Part shown: one piece after another, positions 26,163-35,093 of the stretch
How positions within the stretch are numbered: position 1 is the stretch's first letter
Layout: each line of letters begins with the position of its first letter
Assembly (NCBI GenBank): GCA_036389255.1
Contig: DASVQI010000006.1
Location: forward strand, 632,482 to 696,481
Reading direction: 5' to 3'
Source: JACVRN01 sp036389255
GTDB lineage: Bacteria > Acidobacteriota > Blastocatellia > Pyrinomonadales > Pyrinomonadaceae
DNA: 64,000 bases
Program-made: the position numbers and the translations under genes
The notes under the pieces: generated by a model
What the model saw: only the letters and a program-made list of their open reading frames with translations
What the model was told of the DNA's origin: nothing
Databases searched by the model: none

Positions 26163-28718
26163 GTGAGCACAGAGCCCCTGAACTACATTGTTTACACGAC
26201 GCCAGACCCCTTGCAGGTCGGGCCTCAAAACGGCACCCCAAATGACCCTTCGCTAGCCACGCTTACGATTGTCGTCTCAAACTCCAAAGGGCAAGCCGTT
26301 GAGTGCCAGAGCATAAGCTTCAACTTTCTTCAGGGAACAAACGCCAGAGACTTCTTCTCCGACTCCACGGGGATAGCTACGTCCGCTCCGACGGGATGGG
26401 GCCTGACGCAGGACGGCTCGATTTTTACAGCCAAGCCCGACACCCCACAAGACGGCAACATAGGGCCGGACGGCGTTGTCTTCACCATCTCTAGAATCAA
26501 GGTCAACAACCAGCCGGGGACGACGGGGATGACTGTTGTGCAAGAGACTTCTTCCGGCACTGCGACGCTCTCTATTCCTCTGGCGAAGTTCCCGCAGCAG
26601 TTCACCGTTGGCGACCTGAAGGCCACGCCGGACACCGTCGAGCAGGGAGGCAACACCACGCTGACTTGGAGCGGCTCAAGCGGCGCTACCTACGAGATTC
26701 ACTACACGGATGGTCAGGGAGAGCTTGTCAGCATCACGCACCCCAAAGACGACCCCAACGACCTGCTGCCTTCTTCCGGCAGCTACGAGATTGATAATCT
26801 TCAGGCAAATACCACCTTCTACCTGTCCGTCACGCTTACAACGCCCGGTGGGGACGACCCGCCCATGATTGAGCGAACTTTCCCTGTGACGGTGCAGATT
26901 CCGCCGGTACATATAGTGAGCTTCACGGGAGAAACGCAATACAACTTCGACCAGTCCAGCTCTTCTCCCCGCACAGCCTACGCCCTGCTCTCATGGAACG
27001 TAAGCAACGCTAATCAGGTTCTGCTTGACGGGAATGTAGTGGATGGAAATAGCGCAACTGTTTTGATAAACGGAGACACACAATTCACGCTCGGGGCCAT
27101 AGGCAGCCCCAACCCTGTGTACAAGACCATCACGGTGAGTGCAACACAGGTGACTGCACAGATTTCTGTGCGCACAGCCAATTCGGTTCAAGCCAGTATT
27201 GATGCCCCCGACGGAAACTACGCCTTGAACTGGAGCGTTGATTGGGTGACGGGCGAGACGGCAGGGACGGCGACAAGCTCAAGTACCATGCAGTGGGCCG
27301 GAGACGGGGGGTGGGTAGAAATCTGGGGGGGCGTGCCCATGGATCAGCCTCCGCCCTACGGCCAGATTACGGCAGCCAGATACACCATCACCACCTTGAA
27401 TGGCGCGAGCGCCACTGATGCTATCCGCACCCGTCCCGCCGGGGTAGCGGTCGAAGAAGAAGAAGAACAGGTTACGAGCGCCGGCGGCACGCTTCTGGCT
27501 TATGCCGTTCAAACCACGCCAGACCCATTGCAGGCCAGCCCGCAGACCGGCGACCCTTCGCTCGCCGCGCTCACTATTATTGTCGCAAACCAGAAAGGTT
27601 ACGGCATAAAGTGCCAGAGCATCAGCTTCAGCTTTCTACAGGGCACTAATGCCAGAGACTTCTTCTCCGACTCTACGGGCATAGCTACGTCCGCTCCTAA
27701 AGGCTGGAGCATAAGTCAGGAAGGCTCGCTTTTTACCGCCACGCCCGAGACGGCACAGGATGGAGAGATAGGGCCAGCCGGTCTGGTCTTCTTTATCTCG
27801 AACATCCCTGTCAATGACCAGCCGGGCACGACCGAGATGATTATTACGGAGGTGACTTCTTCCAAGACCGGGACGCTCTCTATTCCTCTGGCGAAATTCC
27901 CGCCGCAGTTCTACGTCGGGGAGTTTAAGGCCACGCCGGACACCGTCGAACAGGGAGGCAGCACCGTCCTGACGTGGGGCGGTGCAGGCGGCGCTAACTA
28001 CGAGATTCATTATACGGATGCTCAGGGAGAGCTTGTCAGCATCACCCATCCTGTGAATGAGCCTGATAAGCCACTGCCTTCTTCCGGCAGCTACCAGATT
28101 AATGACCTTCAGAAAACTACCACCTTCTACCTCTCTGTCACGCTTGCGGTCGAGGGCTCTGACAAGCCGGTTTCGGTTGAGCGTTCTTTCCCTGTGACAG
28201 TGGATATTCCGAACGTACAGATATTGAGCTTCACGGCTGAGCAGTCACTCCCCCAGCTCAATCCCGGCTCTCCTCCCAGCGTTGCTGTCACGCTCTCTTG
28301 GGAGGTCGCGGGTGCAAGTCAGGTTCTTCTGTCCGGGAATGTCGTAGAGGGAAATAGCGCGGTCGTTTCGATAAACGAAACCACAACCTTTACGCTTGAG
28401 GCGTCCGGCAGCCCGTGGCCCGTCTACCAGAGCCTCACGGTCGCATTCGCGGTGCTTTCGCCTCCATCCGGCAATTCGGTGGAAGTGACGCTTTACGCCC
28501 CGGTCGGGACGTACGACGTTGACTGGAACCTCGAGTGGGAAACGGGCGAGACGAGTGGGGTAGAGGTAAACTCAATGCGGGTAACAACGAACAGCGAGCA
28601 GCAATCCATCGTCTGGAGTAATGTGCCCATGCCGCCGAACAGCCGTATTGTCGCAGTAAGGTGCTACGTCGCGGGGCTTCCCAACGGCCCCAGCGCTCTG
28701 CAATGGCTTTTAACTTAA
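26163..28718 (+). CDS. Modular array protein 2: two complete modules fused in frame
   Basis: 851 residues from a GTG start (AGGA 14 nt upstream). It contains two complete sets of domains. The first has the SPLL module (1-150), Ig-like domains (to ~330) and a C-terminal domain with DAPDGNYALNWSVDW (to ~425). An acidic linker with VEEEEEQVTSAGG follows. The second set begins TLLAYAVQTTPDPLQASPQT at about residue 443 (nt ~27489) and ends with the matching C-terminal domain APVGTYDVDWNLEWETGE. The second set has no methionine, as expected for fusion of two once-separate genes through loss of a stop and a start. The fused form keeps an intact frame, so it is probably expressed. The function is unknown; it is likely a bivalent version of its neighbours. 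Confidence 0.6.
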   Translation: MSTEPLNYIVYTTPDPLQVGPQNGTPNDPSLATLTIVVSNSKGQAVECQSISFNFLQGTNARDFFSDSTGIATSAPTGWGLTQDGSIFTAKPDTPQDGNIGPDGVVFTISRIKVNNQPGTTGMTVVQETSSGTATLSIPLAKFPQQFTVGDLKATPDTVEQGGNTTLTWSGSSGATYEIHYTDGQGELVSITHPKDDPNDLLPSSGSYEIDNLQANTTFYLSVTLTTPGGDDPPMIERTFPVTVQIPPVHIVSFTGETQYNFDQSSSSPRTAYALLSWNVSNANQVLLDGNVVDGNSATVLINGDTQFTLGAIGSPNPVYKTITVSATQVTAQISVRTANSVQASIDAPDGNYALNWSVDWVTGETAGTATSSSTMQWAGDGGWVEIWGGVPMDQPPPYGQITAARYTITTLNGASATDAIRTRPAGVAVEEEEEQVTSAGGTLLAYAVQTTPDPLQASPQTGDPSLAALTIIVANQKGYGIKCQSISFSFLQGTNARDFFSDSTGIATSAPKGWSISQEGSLFTATPETAQDGEIGPAGLVFFISNIPVNDQPGTTEMIITEVTSSKTGTLSIPLAKFPPQFYVGEFKATPDTVEQGGSTVLTWGGAGGANYEIHYTDAQGELVSITHPVNEPDKPLPSSGSYQINDLQKTTTFYLSVTLAVEGSDKPVSVERSFPVTVDIPNVQILSFTAEQSLPQLNPGSPPSVAVTLSWEVAGASQVLLSGNVVEGNSAVVSINETTTFTLEASGSPWPVYQSLTVAFAVLSPPSGNSVEVTLYAPVGTYDVDWNLEWETGETSGVEVNSMRVTTNSEQQSIVWSNVPMPPNSRIVAVRCYVAGLPNGPSALQWLLT

Positions 28719-28763
28719 CAGTCCCGTTCCGCTTGCGATTTTGAGATACAGGAAGCAAATGTT

Positions 28764-30224
28764 ATGAGCAATCCACTTTTGACTTATGCCATTCAAACCA
28801 ACCCAGACCCGTTGCAGGCCAGCCCGCAGACGGGCAACTCTACGCTCGCCACGCTCACGATTGTCGTCTCGAATAGCACGGGCCACTACATCAACTGCCA
28901 GAGCATCAGCTTCGGCTTTCTTCAAGGCACGAATGCGAGGGATTTATTCGCGGACTCTACAGGGATAAGCGTGATTACTCCTACCGGGTGGAGCATACAC
29001 CAGCAGGGCTCACTCTTTACCGCCACGCCCAACACGCCGCAGGACGGACAGATAGGGCCAACCAGCCTTGTCTTTATGCTCTCCAACATCAAAGTCAACG
29101 AGCAGCCCGGCACTACTCCCATGACCGTTACGGAAGTCACGACCACTTCGACGGGCTCAACCAACACGGGCACACAGACATTTCAACTGGCAAAGTTCCC
29201 GCCCCAGTTTTTCGTGGGCCCTCTTATGGCCAACCCCGTCAACATCGCTTTGGGCCAGAGCACGACGCTGATGTGGAGCGGGTCGAGCGGCGCAACCTAC
29301 GAGCTGCAATACGAAGACGCGGACGGCAACACCGTCTCGATTACTCACCCTAATGGCCAGTCCGGTCAACCACTGCCCTCTACCGGCAGCTACACCGTGG
29401 ACAACCTGCTGGCGAACCCGACCGTTTTTACTTTGATAGTCACCATGCAGGTCGGAGGCGACGACAGCCCCTTGCAGGTGCAGAGACAGGCCGTCGTAAC
29501 GGTTTCACAGCTAACGGTTGACTTTGAAGCAAGACCGACGACCGTCCCCGCCAACGGTATAACGAAACTGACTTGGCGGACGACGCAGGCGACCTCCTGC
29601 ATCCTCGACCCGGGAAACCTGACAGTGCCCGCGAACGGGTATCAATACGTGCTAATCACGACGGGTAGCGACACGCAGACCTTCACGCTCACCGTCTACG
29701 GCAACGCGGGCATCTCTAAACAGGCGCAGATAATTGTCAGCGTTGATAGGTCAATCGTGCCCACGGCCACGATAAGCGCCGTAGGCCAGCCCGGTCAGCC
29801 GGGGAAGAGTCAGGGTTATAGCTATGAGCCTATACGCGGCGGAGATGGCGGGTACGGGCAGCCCGGAGCGTCCATCACGCAGCGATGCACTCTAGACCCT
29901 AGCTCGAAACCCGCGCAGGTGTGGCTGATAGATGCTTCGGGCGGCAACGGCGGCCCCGGAGGCAGGGGGTCTGACGGCACTCAGGCCGAAGAGTATGGTG
30001 TCGGCGGCAACGGCGGCGACGGAGGAAAGGGCGGAGACGGCGGCACGATTACATTGATTTTTGACGAGGCGGGAGAAACCCCTGCCGGTTTCATCGTCGT
30101 AAGCCGTGGAGGGAAAGGAGGAGCAAAAGGGTCAGGAGGGCCGGGCGGGCCTCCGGGCTCCGATGGCAAGCCCGGTCAGAGCGGCAAGGACGGGCAGGTA
30201 ATCCTGACGGTTGGGACAGACTGA
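28764..30224 (+). CDS. Modular array protein 3 with collagen-like glycine-rich tail
   Basis: 486 residues. It starts MSNPLLTYAIQTNPDPLQAS and carries the SPLL module (to ~155), an Ig-like domain (TLMWSGSSGATYELQYEDAD, to ~255) and a second Ig-like unit (VDFEARPTTVPANGITKLTW, to ~335). The last ~150 residues are glycine-rich with collagen-like stretches (GGNGGPGGRGSDGT, GGNGGDGGKGGDGG, GGPGGPPGSDGKPGQSGKDG). Collagen-like tails in phage and bacteriocin fibres usually form triple-helical shafts, so trimerisation is plausible. ATG is preceded by CAGGAAG. Same operon as its neighbours, spacing 45 nt from the previous stop. Confidence 0.6.
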   Translation: MSNPLLTYAIQTNPDPLQASPQTGNSTLATLTIVVSNSTGHYINCQSISFGFLQGTNARDLFADSTGISVITPTGWSIHQQGSLFTATPNTPQDGQIGPTSLVFMLSNIKVNEQPGTTPMTVTEVTTTSTGSTNTGTQTFQLAKFPPQFFVGPLMANPVNIALGQSTTLMWSGSSGATYELQYEDADGNTVSITHPNGQSGQPLPSTGSYTVDNLLANPTVFTLIVTMQVGGDDSPLQVQRQAVVTVSQLTVDFEARPTTVPANGITKLTWRTTQATSCILDPGNLTVPANGYQYVLITTGSDTQTFTLTVYGNAGISKQAQIIVSVDRSIVPTATISAVGQPGQPGKSQGYSYEPIRGGDGGYGQPGASITQRCTLDPSSKPAQVWLIDASGGNGGPGGRGSDGTQAEEYGVGGNGGDGGKGGDGGTITLIFDEAGETPAGFIVVSRGGKGGAKGSGGPGGPPGSDGKPGQSGKDGQVILTVGTD

Positions 30225-30237
30225 AAAGAGATAGACC

Positions 30238-30611
30238 ATGAGCAACGCAACTTTGAGTTACATCATTAAAACCACGCCCAGCCCTTTGCAGGCGAGCACG
30301 CCAACGGGCGACCCTTCGCTGGCCGCGCTCACGATTGTCGTCTCGAACTCCGCAGGTAGTGCCATATGGGGGCCAACGCCTACGACTACAGCCTGAGCTT
30401 GGGCGTAAACGCAGGGCAGTACCATCTGGTTATTGCCAGCTATAAGGACGGGATATATTTAGGTGAGTTAGAGGATTTCCCGACAATAGGGAGTAGCCAG
30501 ATTTTAACCTACACGGGAGCCGCAGGCCCCGGTGAACAGTTGACGCTCATCGTGGATGGCTATCCTTCCGGGCAGGTAACCGCAACCGGCACAGCGCCGG
30601 ATGCCGAATAA
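30238..30611 (+). pseudogene. Decayed array member: start of a module joined out of frame to a C-terminal domain
   Basis: From ATG 30238 the sequence reads MSNATLSYIIKTTPSPLQAS and then GDPSLAALTIVVSNSAG, the first ~42 residues of the SPLL module, before stopping at 30394-30396 after 52 residues. In a different frame (open 30366-30611) it reads YSLSLGVNAGQYHLVIASYK and then DGYPSGQVTATG, which fits the C-terminal domain found at the ends of the second and sixth array genes (GVNAGQY versus APVGTYD and GANVGAY). The ~1 kb between them (rest of the module, Ig-like domains) is missing. A deletion with a frameshift explains this. The 81-residue second part might still be translated on its own, but no good ribosome site precedes it. 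Confidence 0.65.
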
Positions 30612-30664
30612 GCCTCAGTCCTGAGCGAGGCTCATCTTTCAGCTTTTGTCGAAATGGAACGGCC

Positions 30665-32221
30665 ATGTTAAAAGACGCACTGACCTCTCCGCTTCTTAAT
30701 TATGCAATCGAGCCTGCTCCCGACCCTTTGCAGGTCAGCCCGCAGACTGGCAGCCCTATGCTGGCCACGCTCATGATTGTCGCCTCGAACAACACTCGCA
30801 GGATGATTGACTGCCAGAGCATCAGCTTCGCTTTCCTACAGGGCACAAATGCCAAAGACTTCTTCTCCGACTCCACGGGCATAGCAACGACTGCGCCTAC
30901 AGGATGGAGCATACATCAGCAGGGCTCTCTTTTTACCGCGACGCCCGACACGGCGCAGGACGGACAGATAGGGCCAACCAGTCTTGTCTTCGTGCTCTCG
31001 AACATCAGGGTCAACCAGCAGCCCGGCACGACCGACATGACGATTACTGAAACGACCGCGTCGAATGTCGGGCTGCTCAAATATCCTCTGGCGAAGTTCC
31101 CTGAAAAGTTCGAGGTCAGCAGCCTGACGGCAGACCCTCCCACCATCGGCGCGGGCGAAAGCACGACTCTGTCGTGGAGCGGCACGAGCGGGGCGACCTA
31201 CGTGTTGCAGTACCTTGATAAGGACGACAACACGGTTATTATCACGCACGTCAAGGGCAACCCGAACCAGCCGCTCCCCTCCACAGGCAGTTACACAGTT
31301 GACGACGTTGAGCAGGACACCACCTTTTATCTGATAGTAACGATGAGCGTGCCGGGACAGGACGAGCCGCTTAAAGCGATGAGGTTTTTCCCCGTCATCG
31401 TCAAGCCGCTTCCGCCCGTCATTGAATATTTCAGGCCGCAGGGATGCACGGATTCGGACTGCATTATCTACGCGGACGAGTTCGTGCTGGAGTGGAAGAT
31501 AGACAACTACACGGCCATGCAGTTGACGGCTGCGGACTCTAATGGCACGCGCGTCATAAACGTGCCCTGGACGTCCACTTCTACAAAGATTACGCAGACT
31601 CAGAATGAAACGGAGTACGTGATGACAATACAGAATAAATCGGGCCACCAGCAACAGGCTTCAGTCAACGCGACCTTGATTCCGCCCGTGCTAGTGGGAA
31701 CTATAGTAGCCTTCGTAGGGCCGGTTAATAATCTCTCTTCCGGCTGGCTCAACTGCAACGGGCAGGAGGTTTCTGGCACAACCTACCCGCAGCTTCTTGC
31801 CTTGTTGGGAACTACCTACGGCACGCCTAAGACAGCAGGCAATGTGGTGCTGCCCGACCTGCGCGGCATGTTCCTGCGCGGCGTTGACTCAACCGGCGCG
31901 GTTGACCCGGATTACAATTCGCGCACGAGCCCCGTATCGGGAAGCTCAAGCGTGGCGGGGGCGGTCGTAGGCAGCCGCCAGTGGCACCAGCTAGCTAACC
32001 ACACGCATCACTGGGACAAGAATTTTCAGCAGATTAGCGATAGCGGCAATGACCTAGCAGTGCAGCTTGCTTTGAACAGTAATAAGGGCCCCGACGCAGG
32101 CACGCAGCCGACTACGCTCAACGACGGCGGGGGCAACGAGACGCGGCCCGTAAACGTGTATGTCTATTATCTAATCTACGGCGGCGTGCCTAAGGTGCAG
32201 CAGGCGGAACCGCCGAAATAA
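30665..32221 (+). CDS. Modular array protein 4 with phage tail collar domain
   Basis: 518 residues. It has an SPLL module (SPLLNYAIEPAPDPLQVSPQ, to ~155), an Ig-like domain (TLSWSGTSGATYVLQYLDKD, to ~255) and a linker with two cysteines (GCTDSDCIIYADEF). From ~342 it carries a phage tail collar domain: VGTIVAFVGPVNNLSSGWLN, CNGQEVSGTTYPQLLALLG, LPDLRGMFLRGVD, HTHHW and ETRPVNVYVYYLIY. Tail collar domains occur at the tips of T4 gp12-like and many short fibres, where H-x-H residues bind metal inside a trimer. This gene therefore ties the whole paralogue family to tail fibres. The ATG at 30665 follows GGAACGGCC. Confidence 0.75.
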   Translation: MLKDALTSPLLNYAIEPAPDPLQVSPQTGSPMLATLMIVASNNTRRMIDCQSISFAFLQGTNAKDFFSDSTGIATTAPTGWSIHQQGSLFTATPDTAQDGQIGPTSLVFVLSNIRVNQQPGTTDMTITETTASNVGLLKYPLAKFPEKFEVSSLTADPPTIGAGESTTLSWSGTSGATYVLQYLDKDDNTVIITHVKGNPNQPLPSTGSYTVDDVEQDTTFYLIVTMSVPGQDEPLKAMRFFPVIVKPLPPVIEYFRPQGCTDSDCIIYADEFVLEWKIDNYTAMQLTAADSNGTRVINVPWTSTSTKITQTQNETEYVMTIQNKSGHQQQASVNATLIPPVLVGTIVAFVGPVNNLSSGWLNCNGQEVSGTTYPQLLALLGTTYGTPKTAGNVVLPDLRGMFLRGVDSTGAVDPDYNSRTSPVSGSSSVAGAVVGSRQWHQLANHTHHWDKNFQQISDSGNDLAVQLALNSNKGPDAGTQPTTLNDGGGNETRPVNVYVYYLIYGGVPKVQQAEPPK

Positions 32222-32315
32222 GAGGAAGACGAGCGAAGCGTGTGCAAAGGGAACGAATGCTGTTCCCTGAAAGAGTTGTACGTGACGGCGGCGTTTCTCG
32301 CTGAGGACTTGAGTC

Positions 32316-33776
32316 ATGAGCGATACACTTCTGAGCTATGCCATTTCCGCCAATCAAGACCCTATAGATGTCAGCCCGCAGACAGGCGACCCTTCGCTGG
32401 TGAACCTCATGATTCTGGTTTCGTACGGCAAGGGAGGTTACGTTGACTGCCAGAGCATCAGCTTCGGCTTTCTACAGGGCACGAACGCCAGAGACTTCTT
32501 CTCCGACTCTACGGGGATAGCTACGTCCGCTCCCACAGGCTGGAGCATAAGTCAGGAAGGCTCTCTTTTTACCGCCACGCCCGAGACGGCACAAGATGGA
32601 GAGGTTGGGCCAGCCGGTCTGGTCTTCTTTATCTCCAACATCAAGGTCAATAACCAGCCGGGGACGACCGAGATGACGATTGTAGAGATGACCACAGGTA
32701 ACGTAGGGACACTGACGTATCCGTTGGCGAAGTTCCCGGCGCAATTCAACGTAGGGCCGCTCATGGCCAACCCGCTAACAATCAAACAGGGACAGAGCGT
32801 CACGCTCTCTTGGAACGGCTCAAGCGGAGCCACCTACGAGCTGCAATATCTGGAATCATACGACAGCATAGTAACCATCACTAATACCAAGGATGGCAAG
32901 GCGTTGCCTCCAACCGGAAGCTACACGATAGATAATCTGCAAGGAACGACCACCTTTTATCTGATAGTCTCGGCTCCGTTGCCGGGGCAGGATGAGCCCG
33001 TAATTTTTCAGAGAGAGGCTACGGTTTCCGTCGCAATCCCGCCTGTGCGGATAAACAGCTTCAGCGCGAGCGCTCATTCGGTCAGCATGCCGGGCGATGA
33101 AGTCACTTTTACATGGGAGGTGACGGCCGCCGTGCTGGTACAGCTCAACGGAGTGAACGTTGAGGGGAACAGCATAACGCTTCCTGTAAATGAGACTACG
33201 ACATTCACGCTTCAGGCTCTGGGCGGCGGAGGCCCCGTCACCTCTTCCATCACAGTCACGGTCACTCCTGTTGCGATAAACAGCTTCACGGCGACCCCGG
33301 CCTCCGTCTACGGCAAGAATAATAAGGTTCCTGTGACGCTCGCGTGGAATGTGCAATCCGCCAGCCAGCTCTTATTAAACGGCAACGTTGTCAACGGCAC
33401 GAGCGCAGTAGTACCCGTCAACGACGCGACAACCTTTACGCTTGAGGCCACCGGTTACCCGAAGGATGTTTACGAGTCGCTCACCGTCACCCTTGAACAA
33501 GTGAACCTGAAGGTATGGGTGGAGGGACAAACCATTAACTGTAGCTTTGGGGCGAATGTGGGAGCTTATAATGCCGCCATCATGTTCTTCTATCAGATAG
33601 CCGGTATCCCGGAGCCAATTGCCGGCTCGACTGTTTACCAGACCAGAGTGAGCCAGCCCGGAATAGTACAGTTCAGCATAAATCTACCTTCATCTCTTAT
33701 ATTGATAATTAAAAGTGTTGAGGTAACTCTGACAGGCTTTTCGTCCGGGGCCATCACTGCTAATTATAAAGCCTAG
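32316..33776 (+). CDS. Modular array protein 5 (SPLL module, three Ig-like units, C-terminal domain)
   Basis: 486 residues, last gene of the array. The SPLL module (DTLLSYAISANQDPIDVSPQ, to ~150) is followed by Ig-like domains at ~150-245 (TLSWNGSSGATYELQYLESY), ~245-320 (INSFSASAHSVSMPGDEVTF) and ~320-400 (INSFTATPASVYGKNNKVPV). It closes with the C-terminal domain (GANVGAYNAAIMFFYQIAG) shared with array protein 2. Parts of its module are almost identical in DNA to the second module of array protein 2, indicating recent recombination. The stop at 33774 is followed by a strand change, so this ends the injection-system region. Confidence 0.6.
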   Translation: MSDTLLSYAISANQDPIDVSPQTGDPSLVNLMILVSYGKGGYVDCQSISFGFLQGTNARDFFSDSTGIATSAPTGWSISQEGSLFTATPETAQDGEVGPAGLVFFISNIKVNNQPGTTEMTIVEMTTGNVGTLTYPLAKFPAQFNVGPLMANPLTIKQGQSVTLSWNGSSGATYELQYLESYDSIVTITNTKDGKALPPTGSYTIDNLQGTTTFYLIVSAPLPGQDEPVIFQREATVSVAIPPVRINSFSASAHSVSMPGDEVTFTWEVTAAVLVQLNGVNVEGNSITLPVNETTTFTLQALGGGGPVTSSITVTVTPVAINSFTATPASVYGKNNKVPVTLAWNVQSASQLLLNGNVVNGTSAVVPVNDATTFTLEATGYPKDVYESLTVTLEQVNLKVWVEGQTINCSFGANVGAYNAAIMFFYQIAGIPEPIAGSTVYQTRVSQPGIVQFSINLPSSLILIIKSVEVTLTGFSSGAITANYKA

Positions 33777-33842
33777 AACCGACAGGATGCTTTGAGCTTC
33801 AGCCCGTTCTGACGTAACTTCCGCACCCCTTAATCAACATGC

Positions 33843-34754
33843 TCACGCGTCAGCGGCGGTGAGCCTCTTGATGAACTCTTCCAACTGACTGAAGCTCCCG
33901 GCGTGCAGGTCTGCCGGTAGACGCCTGCGCACAGCCGGGTCTGCGAAACCCGCGCCGCCAAGCACCACGCGCGCCCCGCGTTGCTGCGCAGTCCGGTGAA
34001 ATTCCGCGTACTCGCGCGCGGCTCTATCCAGTCCATTCAAGACAGTCGAAGCCACGCAAACCAGGCGCGGCTGAAATCTCTCAAGCGCTTCCGTCAGAGC
34101 GTAGAAGGGGGTGCTCATGCCAATGTTCAAGACCTCAAGCCCCGACGCTTCCAGAGTGAGCGCAGCCATCTGAACAGGGAACTCGTGAAAGTCATCCTCT
34201 ACGCTGCAACATATAGCGAGCACGCGGTCTTCCACGCCAGCTCTCATCAACGACTGAAGATTCCGTAGCGCGGCCGTAGCCGTGCGCGTAGCCATGTGCT
34301 CCTGCGCAATCGTCAACTCGCCTTTGTGCCAGAGCTCCCCCACGCGCCTCATCGGAGGGCAGAGGATTTTATCTGCTATAAAAGCCACCCGCCGCCCGCG
34401 AAGGTATAGGTTGACGAGCAGCGCGGAAACCTCTTCGGCTTGACCCTTTAAGAGCGCCTCGAAAGTCTCTTCGGCCAGAGCCTCCACGCTCACCCCGGTA
34501 TCCGATTCGGCTCCCGGTAGCTGCTCGCCCGCGCGCGCTATCAACTCCCTTTTGATACTGCCCACGCGCTCTTCGCTCAACCTTGTGCGCTTGAAGAGGG
34601 CCACGTCTTCGTGTCGGAACCTTCTGTGCCCGCCGACTGTCCGGGCCGTCGGCAGCAGCCCGCCGTCAGCCCAGCGCTTGACCGACGCTTCGCTCACGCC
34701 CAGCAGCAGCGCAGCCTCCTTGGTGGTTAAATTCTTGCCCGGAACCTTTGTCAT
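33843..34754 (-). CDS. carH: CarH/LitR-type AdoCbl-dependent photoreceptor repressor
   Basis: 303 residues from ATG 34754; a TTG 21 nt upstream is a weaker start. Residues 9-55 are a MerR-type HTH (TTKEAALLLGVSEASVKRWA, GGHRRFRHEDV). Residues ~95-170 form the helical cap with W142-x9-E152-H153, the light-sensing motif of CarH, and H143 directly after W142, the position that becomes a cobalt ligand after illumination in Thermus CarH. The cobalamin domain follows with D188-F-H190-E-F-P193 (usual form D/E-x-H-x-x-G, with Pro replacing Gly here); H190 would be the lower axial ligand. In known CarH, the dark AdoCbl-bound tetramer represses carotenoid genes and light dissolves it. The divergent neighbour is isopentenyl-diphosphate isomerase, which fits isoprenoid control. 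Confidence 0.8.
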   Translation of the reverse strand: MTKVPGKNLTTKEAALLLGVSEASVKRWADGGLLPTARTVGGHRRFRHEDVALFKRTRLSEERVGSIKRELIARAGEQLPGAESDTGVSVEALAEETFEALLKGQAEEVSALLVNLYLRGRRVAFIADKILCPPMRRVGELWHKGELTIAQEHMATRTATAALRNLQSLMRAGVEDRVLAICCSVEDDFHEFPVQMAALTLEASGLEVLNIGMSTPFYALTEALERFQPRLVCVASTVLNGLDRAAREYAEFHRTAQQRGARVVLGGAGFADPAVRRRLPADLHAGSFSQLEEFIKRLTAADA

Positions 34755-34843
34755 TCGCTTACAAGATTCTAGCAAAAAGCGATGGATGAAAGCAAAGAAA
34801 ATCCGCTCAAAACGCGCAATAGACGAAGGGGCGGCAGGGATTA

Positions 34844-34872
34844 ATAATACGTAGAGCTTAACACATATTGAA
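34844..34872 (-). promoter_or_regulatory. Candidate carH promoter
   Basis: On the minus strand TTCAAT (34867-34872) and TATTAT (34844-34849) are 17 nt apart. Transcription would start about 80 nt before the carH ATG. It lies inside the 339-bp divergent gap 34755-35093, which has no other gene. Confidence 0.4.
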
Positions 34873-34883
34873 CTCTTTAAATG

Positions 34884-34901
34884 AATCGCTCAAATCGCTC
34901 A
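34884..34901. promoter_or_regulatory. 9-bp tandem direct repeat, candidate CarH operator
   Basis: AATCGCTCA occurs twice without a gap (34884-34892 and 34893-34901), just upstream of the candidate carH -35. CarH/MerR-type repressors bind tandem direct repeats of about this size near the -35, so autoregulation and control of the divergent idi gene are plausible. A partial copy (CGCTCAAAA) lies at 34804. Confidence 0.35.
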
Positions 34902-35093
34902 TAAGGTTTAAGTGGAAATCAAGGCCGTAATTCTGAGCCGAATTTATAGAAGCTTGAGAAATGAGGTGATTGAACTGGCGGGCAGAACATTTAAGCCGGG
35001 TATCGTGTAGAGTGGAAGAGCGGCGAAAGGCCAGCGTGCGGCGCCACGCTCCGGAAGCGCTGAGCCGCTACACAAGACGGTAGGACACGATTC

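Larger units (their letters stand above)
24267..33776 (+). repeat. Paralogous array of SPLL modules (six intact copies plus one remnant)
   Basis: Module starts lie at about 24267, 26163, 27489 (internal, fused), 28764, 30238 (remnant), 30665 and 32316. Conserved signatures are a start like SPLLxYAxxxxPDPLQxSP, QSISFxFLQGTNARDFFSD, STGIATSAPTGW, NQPGTTEM and PLAKFPxxF, then an Ig-like strand S-G-A-T-Y-E-L-Q-Y. Copies differ mainly after residue ~250. Confidence 0.75.
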
